This document shows, in pieces, positions 28,211-39,542 of a stretch of 64,000 nt of DNA. The stretch is from the NCBI RefSeq assembly GCF_013608025.1, contig NZ_VDLV01000008.1, positions 182,110 through 246,109 on the forward strand. The letters run 5' to 3'. The notes under the pieces were generated by a model that made no database searches, had not been told where the DNA came from, and saw nothing but the letters and a program-made list of their open reading frames with translations. Origin of the DNA: Pseudomonas brassicacearum subsp. neoaurantiaca (GTDB lineage Bacteria > Pseudomonadota > Gammaproteobacteria > Pseudomonadales > Pseudomonadaceae). Position numbers and translations under genes: made by a program. The stretch's first letter is position 1. Each line of letters starts with the position of its first letter.

Positions 28211-28231
28211 GGCGAAAGCAGTTGGCTTTTA

Positions 28232-28322
28232 TGTGGGAGCGAGCTTGCTCGCGATAGCGGTGGATCAGCCGGAATGAAATGTAACTGACCCACCGCTATC
28301 GCGAGCAAGCTCGCTCCCACAA
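28232..28322. repeat. REP pair between urtD and urtE
   Basis: Inverted REP pair inside the urea transport operon, ending 25 bases before the urtE start codon. Confidence 0.9.
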
Positions 28323-28346
28323 AGGGATTTGAGGAGAACCTGGAAC

Positions 28347-29045
28347 ATGCTGCAAGTCGAAAAGCTGCACCAGTACTACGGCGGTAGCCACATCCTGCGC
28401 GGCCTGTCATTCGACGTGAAGGTCGGCGAGGTGACGTGCCTGCTCGGTCGCAACGGCGTGGGCAAGACCACCCTGCTCAAATGCCTGATGGGCCTGTTGC
28501 CGGCCAAGGAAGGCGCGGTGAATTGGGAAGGCAAAGCCATCACCACGTTCAAGCCGCACCAACGAGTGCATGCCGGCATTGCCTACGTACCCCAGGGCCG
28601 GGAGATTTTCGGACGGCTGACGGTGGAAGAAAACCTGCTGATGGGCCTGTCGCGCTTTCCGGGTTCCGAAGCCAAGGAAGTGCCGGCCTTCATCTACGAA
28701 CTGTTCCCGGTGTTGCTGCAGATGAAGCAACGCCGAGGCGGTGACCTGTCCGGTGGTCAGCAACAGCAGCTCGCCATTGGCCGGGCCCTGGCCAGCCGAC
28801 CGCGGCTGTTGATTCTCGACGAGCCCACCGAGGGCATCCAGCCGTCGGTGATCAAGGAGATCGGTGCGGTGATCAAGAAACTGGCGGCACGGGGCGACAT
28901 GGCGATTCTGCTGGTGGAGCAGTTCTACGACTTCGCCGCCGAGCTGGCCGATCAGTACCTGGTGATGTCCCGGGGCGAGATCGTGCAGCAGGGTCGCGGA
29001 GAAAACATGGAAGCCGAGGGTGTGCGCGGGCTGGTTACGATCTAG
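28347..29045 (+). CDS. urtE: Urea ABC transporter ATP-binding protein UrtE
   Basis: The 232-residue ATPase has MLQVEKLHQYYGGSHILRGLSF, Walker A GRNGVGKTTLLKCLMGLLP, IAYVPQGREIFGRLTVEENL, signature LSGGQQQQLAIGRAL and Walker [14 protein letters not shown], matching UrtE/LivF. The start at 28347 follows a GAGGAG Shine-Dalgarno. It is the last transport gene; ureD follows after 30 bases. Confidence 0.95.
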   Translation: MLQVEKLHQYYGGSHILRGLSFDVKVGEVTCLLGRNGVGKTTLLKCLMGLLPAKEGAVNWEGKAITTFKPHQRVHAGIAYVPQGREIFGRLTVEENLLMGLSRFPGSEAKEVPAFIYELFPVLLQMKQRRGGDLSGGQQQQLAIGRALASRPRLLILDEPTEGIQPSVIKEIGAVIKKLAARGDMAILLVEQFYDFAAELADQYLVMSRGEIVQQGRGENMEAEGVRGLVTI

Positions 29046-29075
29046 TCTTAACGTCCCGACGATAATCAGAAAAAC

Positions 29076-29918
29076 ATGAATCTACCTGTTACGTCTTCAG
29101 CCCTGTTCACCCCCAGCTGGCACGCCGAGCTGGACTTGGGCTATGCCCGATTCGGTGATTGCACGCGCCCGGTACAGCGCCGGCACAAAGGCCCGCTGCG
29201 GGTGCAGAAGCACCTGTACGCCGAAGGTCCCGAGGTGTGCCAGCACATCATCGTTCACCCGCCCGGCGGAATTGCCGGTGGGGATCGGCTGGATATCTCG
29301 GCCCACGTCGGCCCCGACGCCTGGGCGCAATTGACCAGCCCCGGCGCGGCCAAGTGGTATCGCGCCGCCGGCCCGGCGTACCAGCAACTGACGCTGAGCG
29401 TGGCTCCCGGCGCGACCCTTGAATGGCTGCCCCAGGAAACCATCGTGTTCAGCGCAGCCCAGGCCGAACTCACCACAAGCATCGACCTGCAGGGCGATGC
29501 CCGGTTGTTCTACTGGGACATGGTTGCCCTCGGCCGACCGGCCAGCGGCGAGCGGTTTGACCAGGGACATTTTCAGTCACGGCTGGACATCCGCCGCGAC
29601 GGCCAATTGTTGTGGCATGAACGCCAACGCATTGTCGGTGGCGATGGACTGCTGGATTCACCCATCGGCCTGGGCGGGGACCCGGTGTTTGCCACGTTGC
29701 TGGTGACCGGCGAGATCGACAGCGAACTGTTGGATCGCTGCCGATCCCTGGACCATGCCGTGCGCGGCGACCTGACCCAACTGCCCGGTTTGCTCGTGGC
29801 GCGTTGCCTGGCGAGCGAGGCGTTGTTGGCGCGGGGGTGGTTGATTGAGTTGTGGCGCTTGCTCAGGCCTGCGTTGCTCGGAAGAGAGGCCATGCCACCC
29901 AGAATCTGGAGTACCTGA
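29076..29918 (+). CDS. ureD: Urease accessory protein UreD
   Basis: The 280-residue protein has the UreD pattern: [51 protein letters not shown] and [18 protein letters not shown]. UreD is the scaffold that binds apo-urease together with UreF and UreG for nickel insertion. No strong Shine-Dalgarno is seen, and it follows urtE closely, so it is probably co-transcribed with the transporter. A REP pair follows. Confidence 0.95.
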   Translation: MNLPVTSSALFTPSWHAELDLGYARFGDCTRPVQRRHKGPLRVQKHLYAEGPEVCQHIIVHPPGGIAGGDRLDISAHVGPDAWAQLTSPGAAKWYRAAGPAYQQLTLSVAPGATLEWLPQETIVFSAAQAELTTSIDLQGDARLFYWDMVALGRPASGERFDQGHFQSRLDIRRDGQLLWHERQRIVGGDGLLDSPIGLGGDPVFATLLVTGEIDSELLDRCRSLDHAVRGDLTQLPGLLVARCLASEALLARGWLIELWRLLRPALLGREAMPPRIWST

Positions 29919-29929
29919 ATCTGCTTTTC

Positions 29930-30018
29930 CTGTGGGAGCGAGCTTGCTCGCGATAGCGGTGTATCAGCCGACGATTATGTTGAATGTTCGATTGCCATCG
30001 CGAGCAAGCTCGCTCCCA
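29930..30018. repeat. REP pair between ureD and ureA
   Basis: Inverted REP pair lying inside the urease operon. Confidence 0.9.
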
Positions 30019-30070
30019 CAAGGGATCGGTGTTTACTGCGAAAAAAATTATCTGCCCTTATGGATTGCAC

Positions 30071-30373
30071 ATGGACCTGACCCCACGCGAAAAAGACAAG
30101 CTGTTGATCTTCACCGCCGGCCTCGTCGCCGAACGACGACTGGCCCGTGGCTTGAAGCTCAACTACCCGGAGGCCATGGCCTACATTTCCGCCGCGCTGC
30201 TGGAAGGTGCTCGTGACGGCCAGACCGTCGCCGAGCTGATGCATTACGGCACTACGCTGCTGAGCCGCGAGCAAGTGATGGAAGGCATCCCGGAAATGAT
30301 CCCGGAGATCCAGGTCGAAGCGACGTTTCCCGACGGCACCAAACTGGTCACCGTCCACCAACCCATCGCCTGA
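30071..30373 (+). CDS. ureA: Urease gamma subunit
   Basis: The 100-residue protein [23 protein letters not shown]...[24 protein letters not shown] matches UreA along its whole length, including [20 protein letters not shown]. It forms the structural trimer with UreB and UreC. The ATG at 30071 is set by homology; upstream in-frame codons are REP-derived. Confidence 0.97.
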   Translation: MDLTPREKDKLLIFTAGLVAERRLARGLKLNYPEAMAYISAALLEGARDGQTVAELMHYGTTLLSREQVMEGIPEMIPEIQVEATFPDGTKLVTVHQPIA

Positions 30374-30382
30374 GGCCACGCC

Positions 30383-31757
<1,375 letters not shown>

Positions 31758-31780
31758 GTCAGAGGGTGCCTGCACTGGCC

Positions 31781-31849
31781 TCATCGCGAGCAAGCTCGCT
31801 CCCACAGTTTGATCGCGGTCCCCTGTGGGAGCGAGCTTGCTCGCGATGA
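31781..31849. repeat. REP pair between ureB and ureC, opposite orientation
   Basis: Two REP units in the order opposite to most pairs of the window (first unit reads CGCGAGCAAGCTCGCTCCCA). They are separated by only about 20 bases and lie 51 bases before ureC. Confidence 0.9.
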
Positions 31850-31899
31850 GTGAGCGCAGCGAACGGTTGCAAAATCCAATTGAATCTCAAGGCAAGCAC

Positions 31900-33600
31900 A
31901 TGAAAATCTCCCGCCAAGCCTACGCCGACATGTTCGGCCCCACCGTCGGCGACAAGGTTCGCCTGGCCGACACCGAGTTGTGGATCGAAGTGGAAAAGGA
32001 CTTCACCACCTACGGCGAAGAAGTGAAGTTCGGCGGCGGCAAGGTGATTCGCGACGGCATGGGTCAGAGCCAGTTATTGGCCGCCGAGGTCGTCGACACG
32101 CTGATCACCAACGCGCTGATCATCGACCACTGGGGCATCGTCAAGGCCGATGTCGGCCTCAAGGACGGGCGCATCGCGGCGATCGGCAAGGCCGGCAACC
32201 CGGACATCCAGCCCGACGTGACCATCGCCATCGGCGCCGGCACCGAAGTGATCGCCGGCGAAGGCATGATCCTCACCGCCGGCGGTATCGACACCCACAT
32301 CCACTTCATCTGCCCGCAGCAGATCGAAGAAGCGCTGATGAGCGGCGTCACCACCATGATCGGCGGCGGCACGGGCCCGGCCACCGGGACCAACGCCACC
32401 ACCTGTACGTCCGGGCCGTGGCACCTGGCGCGCATGCTCCAGGCCGCCGACGCCTTCCCGATGAACATGGGTTTCACCGGCAAGGGCAACGCCAGCCTGC
32501 CGGAGCCACTGGTCGAGCAGGTCAAGGCCGGCGCCATCGGCCTGAAGCTGCACGAAGACTGGGGCACCACCCCGGCGGCGATCGACAACTGCCTCAGCGT
32601 GGCCGACCAGTACGACGTGCAGGTGGCGATCCATACCGACACCCTCAACGAATCCGGTTTCGTCGAGACCACCCTGGCCGCGTTCAAGGGCCGCACCATT
32701 CACACCTACCACACCGAAGGCGCCGGTGGCGGCCATGCGCCGGACATCATCAAGGCCTGCGGTTTCCCCAACGTGCTGCCCAGCTCCACCAACCCGACCC
32801 GGCCGTTCACCCGCAACACCATCGATGAGCACCTGGACATGTTGATGGTCTGTCACCACCTGGACCCGAGCATTGCCGAAGACGTGGCCTTCGCCGAAAG
32901 CCGCATCCGTCGCGAGACCATCGCCGCCGAAGACATTCTTCATGACCTCGGTGCCTTCTCGATGATCAGTTCCGACAGCCAGGCCATGGGCCGCGTCGGC
33001 GAAGTCATCACGCGCACCTGGCAGACCGCCGACAAGATGAAAAAGCAACGTGGCGCCCTGCCCGGCGACGGTGAAGGCAACGACAACTTCCGCATCAAGC
33101 GCTACATCGCCAAATACACCATCAACCCGGCGATCACCCATGGCATCAGCCATGAAGTGGGCTCCATCGAAGTGGGCAAGTGGGCCGACCTGGTGCTATG
33201 GCGCCCGGCGTTTTTCGGCGTCAAGCCGACGTTGATTCTCAAGGGCGGGGCGATCGCCGCCAGTCTGATGGGCGACGCCAACGCCTCGATCCCGACGCCG
33301 CAACCGGTGCACTACCGGCCGATGTTCGCCAGTTATGGTGGTTCGCGGCATGCCACCAGCCTGACCTTCATCAGCCAGGCCGCCGCCGAGGCCGGGTTGC
33401 CGGAACAGCTTGGGTTGAAGAAAAGAATTGCCGTGGTCAAGGGTTGCCGCGACGTGCAGAAGACCGACCTGATCCACAACGACTACCTGCCGAGCATCGA
33501 CGTCGATCCGCAGACCTACCAGGTCAAGGCCGATGGGGTTTTGTTGTGGTGTGAACCGGCTGAAGTGTTGCCGATGGCGCAGCGGTATTTTTTGTTTTGA
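31900..33600 (+). CDS. ureC: Urease alpha (catalytic) subunit
   Basis: The 566-residue enzyme hydrolyses urea to ammonia and carbamate. Nickel ligands His133 and His135 lie in [14 protein letters not shown], the carbamylated lysine in [13 protein letters not shown], and the flap cysteine and histidine in [14 protein letters not shown]. All catalytic positions look intact. The ATG at 31900 gives the normal length; codons upstream come from the REP pair. UreE, UreF and UreG are encoded about 12 kb further on. Confidence 0.97.
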   Translation: MKISRQAYADMFGPTVGDKVRLADTELWIEVEKDFTTYGEEVKFGGGKVIRDGMGQSQLLAAEVVDTLITNALIIDHWGIVKADVGLKDGRIAAIGKAGNPDIQPDVTIAIGAGTEVIAGEGMILTAGGIDTHIHFICPQQIEEALMSGVTTMIGGGTGPATGTNATTCTSGPWHLARMLQAADAFPMNMGFTGKGNASLPEPLVEQVKAGAIGLKLHEDWGTTPAAIDNCLSVADQYDVQVAIHTDTLNESGFVETTLAAFKGRTIHTYHTEGAGGGHAPDIIKACGFPNVLPSSTNPTRPFTRNTIDEHLDMLMVCHHLDPSIAEDVAFAESRIRRETIAAEDILHDLGAFSMISSDSQAMGRVGEVITRTWQTADKMKKQRGALPGDGEGNDNFRIKRYIAKYTINPAITHGISHEVGSIEVGKWADLVLWRPAFFGVKPTLILKGGAIAASLMGDANASIPTPQPVHYRPMFASYGGSRHATSLTFISQAAAEAGLPEQLGLKKRIAVVKGCRDVQKTDLIHNDYLPSIDVDPQTYQVKADGVLLWCEPAEVLPMAQRYFLF

Positions 33601-33623
33601 GGTGATAACTGGCCGAACGCATC

Positions 33624-33755
33624 CCCCGTGGCGAGGGAGCTTGCTCCCGCTGGACTGCGAAGCGGGCCCCGGCGTTCTGTCTGACGCACTGTGGTGATTG
33701 GTATATTTTTTGGGCTGCTGCGCAGCCCAGCGGGAGCAAGCTCCCTCGCCACAGG
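33624..33755. repeat. REP-like inverted repeat, second family
   Basis: CCGTGGCGAGGGAGCTTGCT is mirrored by AGCAAGCTCCCTCGCCACAG, with inner pairing around CTGCGAAGCGGGCC. It sits between the convergent ends of ureC and cbpM and may act as a shared terminator. Confidence 0.88.
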
Positions 33756-33774
33756 TTTTATGTCCGGACCTGCC

Positions 33775-34074
33775 TCATTCCACCAACCGCCCCAGCCGCT
33801 GCTTGAGCATGCGGTTTTCGTTGCGCAGTTGCTGGACCTCTTCCAGCAGGTCCAGCGCCAGGGCGACGCCTTCCCATTCCAGCTCCAACTCGCGGCGCAA
33901 CTTGGCTGCACGGCGGGCCAGGACCAACTCGTAATCGGTGAAACGCCAATCCGTGGGGGCCGTGCCGTGAGGTTCGAGGATGCCGTGTTCGACGATTTCA
34001 ATTACATGGACATCGGCTAACGCGGCGGCTTCACAGAATTCCATCAGGTCCAGTTCGATGATCGGGTTGTTCAT
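33775..34074 (-). CDS. cbpM: Chaperone modulator CbpM
   Basis: The 99-residue protein starts NPIIELDLMEFCEAAALADVHVIEIVEHGILEP and ends with a coiled stretch (ALDLLEEVQQLRNENRMLKQRLGRLVE). This is the MerR-like fold of CbpM, which binds the J-domain of CbpA and inhibits it. GGGAG precedes the ATG. It lies directly downstream of cbpA on the same strand, 53 bases after its stop. Confidence 0.9.
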   Translation of the reverse strand: MNNPIIELDLMEFCEAAALADVHVIEIVEHGILEPHGTAPTDWRFTDYELVLARRAAKLRRELELEWEGVALALDLLEEVQQLRNENRMLKQRLGRLVE

Positions 34075-34127
34075 GTTCTGCTTCTCCCAATGCTCCTACC
34101 GGCTTCTACAACAGAGACCGGCCGCTG

Positions 34128-35066
34128 TCAGAAATTCTCCCGCGGATCGAACGCGGCTTTCTTCGCCAGCTCCGCCCACAATGCCTTGACTGACTCGTCG
34201 CTGGCCTTGGGCATCACGGCCTTGAGCTGCACGAACAGGTAGCCGCGCTCGCCGGCCTTGTTGCGCAGGCCGTGGCCCTTGGCGCGCATGCGCTGGCCAT
34301 TCTGGCTGCCGGCCGGGACCTTGAGGTTGATCTTGCCGGTGAGGGTTGGCACTGCCACTTCGGTGCCCAGGGCCAATTCCCACGGGGCCAGGGGCAAGGT
34401 GATGATCAGATCCTGCCCTTCGACGTCGAACTTGGGGTGCGGCGCGAAACGAATGGTCAGGTACAAGTCGCCATTCGCACCACCGCCGATGCCCGGCGCG
34501 CCCTGGCCCTTGAGGCGGATGCGCTCGCCGTCGGTCACGCCCAACGGAATCTTCACGTTCAGGCTTTTGCTGGTGTTGCTCACGTGCTGGCCGGCCGCGT
34601 TGTATTGCGGCACTTGGAACGTGACCTTCTTCGACTCGTTCGACAGGGTTTCTTCCAGGAAAATCGGTAATTCCATTTCCACGTCTTGCCCCCGACGGCC
34701 GGCGCTGCGACCCGATTGCCCGCCGCCGAAACCCGGCCCGCGATTGCCAAAGATCGAACTGAAGAAGTCCGAGAAATCGCCAGTGTCCTGGCCGCCAAAA
34801 CCGCCACGGCTCTGCCAGCCCGGCGGGCCTTGGAACGGCTGGCCGTGCTGGCCGTAGCGGCGCAGATCATCGTACTCAGCGCGCTTGTCGGCGCTTTTCA
34901 GCGCTTCATAGGCTTCGGAGACGTCCTTGAACTTGGTCTCGGCGTCTTTTTCCTTGCTGACATCCGGGTGGTATTTACGCGCCAGCTTGCGGTAGGCAGC
35001 CTTGATCGTGCTGTCGTCCGCCGTAGGCTCCACGCCCAGGATCTTGTAGTAGTCTTTGAAGTCCAT
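34128..35066 (-). CDS. cbpA: Curved-DNA-binding DnaJ-type co-chaperone CbpA
   Basis: The 312-residue protein has an N-terminal J-domain with His33-Pro34-Asp35, a Gly/Phe-rich linker ([20 protein letters not shown]), and two C-terminal substrate-binding domains ([51 protein letters not shown]). The DnaJ zinc finger (CxxCxGxG) is absent, which marks CbpA rather than DnaJ. It stimulates Hsp70. A YegD-like Hsp70 gene diverges from it, which makes a functional partnership plausible. Confidence 0.92.
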   Translation of the reverse strand: MDFKDYYKILGVEPTADDSTIKAAYRKLARKYHPDVSKEKDAETKFKDVSEAYEALKSADKRAEYDDLRRYGQHGQPFQGPPGWQSRGGFGGQDTGDFSDFFSSIFGNRGPGFGGGQSGRSAGRRGQDVEMELPIFLEETLSNESKKVTFQVPQYNAAGQHVSNTSKSLNVKIPLGVTDGERIRLKGQGAPGIGGGANGDLYLTIRFAPHPKFDVEGQDLIITLPLAPWELALGTEVAVPTLTGKINLKVPAGSQNGQRMRAKGHGLRNKAGERGYLFVQLKAVMPKASDESVKALWAELAKKAAFDPRENF

Positions 35067-35360
35067 CTAAGCATCACCATCCGTTATCGATGTCGCGCCG
35101 CCACACACAGCCTGCCCGAATGACCGGACAGCGGGTTGACCGACCTCAAGATTGGGACCGGGCGGCACGTCAGAAGTTTATCGGCAGCAGGTGGCGGTTC
35201 TTTTATCCGCCTAGCGCTACCAGGCTCATGCCAGCAAGTTTGGGGGTACATGGCCCGCTTTCAAGGCCAACGATTACGAATTAGCGGACAACCGGCCTTC
35301 GAATCCGCGGCGCACTGGCATACACTGCGCGGCCGTTTTTTCGACCGGAACCTGATAGAC

Positions 35361-36635
35361 ATGAAAAACGCATCCCCGGCCCGTGCCTGCGGCATCGACT
35401 TTGGCACGTCCAACTCCACCGTCGGCTGGCTGCGCCCCGGCATGGAAACGTTGATCGCGCTGGAGGACGACAAGATCACCCTGCCTTCGGTGGTCTTTTT
35501 CAATCAGGAAGAGCGCCGCCCGGTTTACGGTCGCCTGGCCCTGCACGAATACCTGGAAGGCTACGAAGGCCGGCTGATGCGCTCGCTCAAGAGCCTGCTG
35601 GGCTCCAAGCTGATCAAGCACGACACCAGCGTCCTTGGCACGGCCATGCCATTCAAGGACTTGCTGGGATTGTTCATCGGCCAGTTGAAGAAGCGCGCCG
35701 AAACCGCCGCCGGTCGGGAATTCGAGGAAGTGGTGCTGGGCCGCCCGGTGTTTTTCGTCGATGACGATGAGCTGGCCGACCAGGAAGCCGAGAACACCTT
35801 GGTGGATGTGGCACGCGCCATCGGTTTCAAGGAAGTTTCCTTCCAGTACGAACCCATCGCGGCGGCCTTCGATTATGAATCGACAATCGAGAAAGAAGAG
35901 CTGGTGCTGATCGTCGACATCGGCGGCGGTACCTCGGACTTTTCCCTGGTGCGCCTATCGCCCGAACGACGCATGCACGACAACCGTCACGCTGACATCC
36001 TGGCGACCGGCGGCGTGCACATCGGCGGGACCGACTTCGACAAGCAACTCAGCCTGCAAGGCCTGATGCCGCTGTTCGGCTACGGCAGCCGCATGAAAAG
36101 CGGCGCCTACATGCCCACCAGCCACCACATGAACCTGGCGACCTGGCACACCATCAACGCGGTGTATTCGCAGAAATCCACCCTGGCCCTGGGCAGCATG
36201 CGCTACGACATCGAAGACACCGGCGGCATCGACCGGCTGTTCAAGTTGATCGAACAGCGCGCCGGGCATTGGCTGGCGATGGAAGTGGAAGAAACCAAGA
36301 TCCAGCTGACCCACGCCGACCAGCGCCACGTGCCCCTGGACCGGATCGAGCCGGGCCTGAGCGTCGACTTGAGCCGGGCCTTGTTCGAGTCGGCCATCGA
36401 TGGCCTGCTTGAGCGGGTACGCGGCAGCGTCACGCAGTTGCTCAACGATGCCAACGTGCGGGTTGATCAGGTCGATACGGTGTTCTTCACCGGCGGTTCC
36501 AGCGGCATCCCGGCGCTGCGCAACAGCGTCTCGGCAATGCTGCCCCAGGCGCGGCACGTGGAAGGCAATATCTTCGGCAGCATCGGCAGCGGATTGGCGA
36601 TCGAAGCGATGAAGCGGTATGGCACCCAAGTCTGA
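35361..36635 (+). CDS. YegD-like Hsp70 family chaperone
   Basis: The 424-residue protein has the Hsp70/actin ATPase motifs GIDFGTSNSTVGW, LIVDIGGGTSDFSLV and TVFFTGGSSGIPALR. It ends soon after the nucleotide-binding domain, so it lacks a DnaK-type substrate domain, as in E. coli YegD. A distinctive YEPIAAAFDYE block also fits the family. The ATG at 35361 marks the start of homology. The substrate is unknown. It diverges from cbpA, with 294 bases between them and no further gene there. Confidence 0.88.
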   Translation: MKNASPARACGIDFGTSNSTVGWLRPGMETLIALEDDKITLPSVVFFNQEERRPVYGRLALHEYLEGYEGRLMRSLKSLLGSKLIKHDTSVLGTAMPFKDLLGLFIGQLKKRAETAAGREFEEVVLGRPVFFVDDDELADQEAENTLVDVARAIGFKEVSFQYEPIAAAFDYESTIEKEELVLIVDIGGGTSDFSLVRLSPERRMHDNRHADILATGGVHIGGTDFDKQLSLQGLMPLFGYGSRMKSGAYMPTSHHMNLATWHTINAVYSQKSTLALGSMRYDIEDTGGIDRLFKLIEQRAGHWLAMEVEETKIQLTHADQRHVPLDRIEPGLSVDLSRALFESAIDGLLERVRGSVTQLLNDANVRVDQVDTVFFTGGSSGIPALRNSVSAMLPQARHVEGNIFGSIGSGLAIEAMKRYGTQV

Positions 36636-36655
36636 TCCCAGACCGAGGCGCCCCC

Positions 36656-36746
36656 TTCGCGAGCAGGCTCGCTCCCACAGTTCGATCGCATTTCTTCTGA
36701 AGGAACTTGGTCAAACGGTGGGAGCGAGCCTGCTCGCGAAAGCGGT
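36656..36746. repeat. REP pair
   Basis: Inverted REP pair (GAGCAGGCTCGCTCCCACAG form) between convergent genes: the Hsp70-like gene and the AI-2E family transporter. Confidence 0.9.
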
Positions 36747-36770
36747 AGACCAGGCAATGCACCTACCGGA

Positions 36771-37784
36771 TCAAACCATCCCCACCTGCTTCAACTCACT
36801 CTTGAGATACGCATAGTAGATCGGCCCCGCCACTACTCCCGGCAGGCCGAATGCGGCTTCGAACACCAGCATCGCCATGAGCAATTCCCACGACTTGGCG
36901 CTGATCTGCCCGCCGACGATGCGGGCGTTGAGGAAGTATTCGAGCTTGTGGATCACGATCAGGTAACCCAGCGCCGCCACCGCTACCCAGATCGACAGCG
37001 ACAGCGCGACGATGGTGATCAGCGTGTTGGACATCAGGTTGCCGATCACCGGCAACAGTCCCAGCAGGAACGTCATCACGATCAAGGTCTTGGTCAGCGG
37101 CAGGTGGATGCCGAACAGCGGCAGCACCACCGCCAGGAAGATCCCGGTGAAGAACGTGTTGAGCATGGAAATCTTGATCTGGGCAAATACGATGTTGCGA
37201 AACGCCTTGACCAGCAGGTTCAAACGGTCGAACAGCGCGGCGGCCAGGGGTTTGCGCTTGGTCAGGTCGGGGATGCGCTGCAAGGCAATGATCGCTCCCA
37301 GCACCATGCCGATCAGCAGCGTCACGAACATGTGGGCCGCGTCCTTACCCACCAACTGCAAGTCGCTCAGGTGCTTGCTCACCCAATCACTGATCGCCAC
37401 CCGAAACTCGGCCGCGCTGGCCGGCAGGTAGGCGTCGATAAAGGGCGGCAATTGGCCGCGGGCGCGGTCGACCACGCCCATGAATTTATCGAGGGATGCG
37501 CCCGGGTTTTCTGCTTCATGCAGCAGGAAGCTGATGGCTCCGGCGAAGATCAGCGACAGCACACTTACCACCAGCGTGCCCAGCAAGGCCACCGCCAGCC
37601 AGCGGGCACGCCGGCCTTCGATCAGTCGTTGCAACTGCGGCGTGAGCATGTTGACCAGTTCGAACACCAGCAACCCGGCCAACAGGCTCGGCAACAGGCG
37701 CAGCGGCAACACCAGCAACAACCCACCGAAAATGATCACCCAACTGATCACCAACAACACATGACGCTGAGAAAACGTTGGCAT
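36771..37784 (-). CDS. AI-2E family transporter (PerM/YhhT-like)
   Basis: The 337-residue protein has about eight membrane helices: an N-terminal pair (VLLVISWVIIFGGLLLVLP, LLPSLLAGLLVFELVNML), a large soluble loop near 110-160, then ISMLNTFFTGIFLAVVLPLFGIHLPL and LLGLLPVIGNLMSNTLI. This is the pattern of the family formerly called UPF0118, whose members export varied small solutes. The substrate cannot be told from sequence. The ATG at 37784 is preferred; a TTG at 37799 would add five residues. Confidence 0.85.
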   Translation of the reverse strand: MPTFSQRHVLLVISWVIIFGGLLLVLPLRLLPSLLAGLLVFELVNMLTPQLQRLIEGRRARWLAVALLGTLVVSVLSLIFAGAISFLLHEAENPGASLDKFMGVVDRARGQLPPFIDAYLPASAAEFRVAISDWVSKHLSDLQLVGKDAAHMFVTLLIGMVLGAIIALQRIPDLTKRKPLAAALFDRLNLLVKAFRNIVFAQIKISMLNTFFTGIFLAVVLPLFGIHLPLTKTLIVMTFLLGLLPVIGNLMSNTLITIVALSLSIWVAVAALGYLIVIHKLEYFLNARIVGGQISAKSWELLMAMLVFEAAFGLPGVVAGPIYYAYLKSELKQVGMV

Positions 37785-37918
37785 ACAGCCCCAGGACAAA
37801 AAACGGCTTGAAAGGATTGGCAGTCTGCCAGCGATCCACTGGCAGCACTAGAGATTGTATCGGCCGACCTTGGTCGCAGTTCAGGTGTTTTTTTGCAGTG
37901 GCTGTGCCGGCCCCATCG

Positions 37919-38004
37919 TCGGATCGCCGCCCGGAGCAAGCTCGCTCCCACAGGGATTGGCGTAGCCCGGTCCATTGTAGGAGCGAGCCTGCTCGCGATA
38001 GCCG
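37919..38004. repeat. REP pair
   Basis: Inverted REP pair with slightly degenerate units (CCGGAGCAAGCTCGCTCCCA and TAGGAGCGAGCCTGCTCGCG) between two minus-strand genes. Confidence 0.85.
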
Positions 38005-38018
38005 CCCCACGAATTCGA

Positions 38019-38318
38019 TTATTTTTTCTTCAGGCACTCGCTCATGAACGTCTTGCGAGCGTCCCCCTTCAGCGCCTGCTCGGTGGCAATGGCGTTGCAG
38101 GTCTTCATGCGTTCTTGCGGCGTGCTGGGGGTAGCGGCGGCGGCCGGAGCGGCCTTCAGGCAGTTGCTCATGAATGCTTTGCGTTCATCGCCCTTGAGCG
38201 CCTTGGTGGTGGCCTCGGCGTTGCAGGTGGTCATCTTGGTTTGCTGGGCCGTGGCGGCGAAGCCTTGGGAGCAGAGCAGCAAACCGATCATCAACAAAGG
38301 CACACGGAGCATCTTCAT
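38019..38318 (-). CDS. psiF: PsiF-repeat periplasmic protein
   Basis: The 99-residue protein has a signal peptide ending near GFAA. Two PsiF repeats follow, each with TCNAEATTKALKGDERKAFM-type sequence and a conserved cysteine near the end (SNCLK, SECLK). PsiF is a phosphate-starvation-inducible protein of unknown mechanism. AGGAG precedes the ATG. Confidence 0.9.
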   Translation of the reverse strand: MKMLRVPLLMIGLLLCSQGFAATAQQTKMTTCNAEATTKALKGDERKAFMSNCLKAAPAAAATPSTPQERMKTCNAIATEQALKGDARKTFMSECLKKK

Positions 38319-38428
38319 GGTGTTTCTCCTGGTTGCCGCCCGAGGAGGACGGCGGTGAGGTGCAGTGTAGACAAAGCCTGTTACACCTTCATCTATCTGA
38401 TTCTCAGGTGCCAGATCCAGCGATTTCG

Positions 38429-38525
38429 TCGGATCGCCGCCCGGAGCAGGCTCGCCCCCACAGTTCGATTGCGTTTTTCCAGGCAGAACGCGGTCAAGTG
38501 TGGGAGCGAGCCTGCTCGCGAAGAA
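38429..38525. repeat. REP pair
   Basis: Inverted REP pair with a long spacer and one degenerate unit (GGCTCGCCCCCACAG). Its outer sequence GTCGGATCGCCGCCCGGAGCA is nearly the same as that at 37919, so the two loci share a common origin. Confidence 0.85.
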
Positions 38526-38549
38526 CGATAACGCCGTCCTCCTGACGAT

Positions 38550-39440
38550 CTACACCCCAGCAGCCTTCAACCGCTCCGCATGCTCGACAAACAACCGGAT
38601 CGGCTCCGCCCCCCGGCCCACCAACCCCAGCGACTGATTGACGATGTCGAAATGGTCCAGCGGATAGTCGTCACGAATCACCGTGCCCAGGTGCGAACTG
38701 TAGCGCCCGACCATGCCGTCACACTGTCCCGCCTCGCGCACGAAAGTCCGGGCGAACAACCGGCAGCTTCGGTTCGTGCCATCGAGCAGGTTGCGGCCCC
38801 TGTCGGTCTTGCCCGGCTGCAACGTTCCGGACCAGGAGTAATAACGCACCCCATTGACCTCTTCCGGACCATGGCCGCCCCAGGTGGAAGGCAAGCCCTG
38901 TGGATAACGTTCATTGAACAGCGCCACCCCGGCCGTCGTCAGTGAGGCATGGGAAGCATCGAGGTCTGCCGGCAGTCGTGGCCCGCGATAGCCAGTGTCC
39001 AGCAAGCACATCAGCACGTTGATCAGCCGCAGCAGGGCACTGAGCAACCGTCCCTTGGCGCTGTCGGCCGGGTAGTGGGTTTGCAGGTAGTCGGCCAATT
39101 CGGAACCGTGGTTGGTGCCGGCCACCGACGTGACCGACGCCACCAGGTCCGGACGCTTGGCGGCGGCATAACGAGCGGTCAGACTGCCTTGGCTGTGACC
39201 GATCAGGTTGACCTTCTGCGCACCGGTTTGCTGCAGCACCTCCTCGATCCGCGCCAACAACTGCTCACCGCGCACCTCGGATGAATGCAGAGGCGAGACC
39301 TTAACCGGGATCACCACCGCCCCGCCCCGGCGCAACGCTTCCACGATGCCATACCAGTACGGATACAAGACCAGGCGAATGAAACCGAGCATGCCCGGGA
39401 CCAGTACCAGCGGGTAGCGAGTGGCGCAGCGTTGCGACAT
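38550..39440 (-). CDS. Family I triacylglycerol lipase-like alpha/beta hydrolase, no signal peptide
   Basis: The 296-residue protein begins YPLVLVPGMLGF and has the nucleophile motif NLIGHSQGSLTARY (Ser83). A later LLDGTNRSC region supplies a likely catalytic Asp, and YPLDHFDIVNQ a His. Two cysteines (RSC and GQC) match the disulfide pair of Pseudomonas lactonizing lipases. Unlike those, it has no signal peptide: the homology starts a few residues after Met1, and an in-frame TGA lies 30 bases upstream. No lipase foldase gene is adjacent. It is probably an intracellular or non-classically exported esterase. Confidence 0.85.
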   Translation of the reverse strand: MSQRCATRYPLVLVPGMLGFIRLVLYPYWYGIVEALRRGGAVVIPVKVSPLHSSEVRGEQLLARIEEVLQQTGAQKVNLIGHSQGSLTARYAAAKRPDLVASVTSVAGTNHGSELADYLQTHYPADSAKGRLLSALLRLINVLMCLLDTGYRGPRLPADLDASHASLTTAGVALFNERYPQGLPSTWGGHGPEEVNGVRYYSWSGTLQPGKTDRGRNLLDGTNRSCRLFARTFVREAGQCDGMVGRYSSHLGTVIRDDYPLDHFDIVNQSLGLVGRGAEPIRLFVEHAERLKAAGV

Positions 39441-39542
39441 GGCGACATCCTTGCGGTCAAGAGGGGGTCAGCATCGGTACCGATGATGACCAGTCTATGA
39501 CAGCTATGTCACTTCAGCCCGATCACGGCAGGACCCAGGCCA

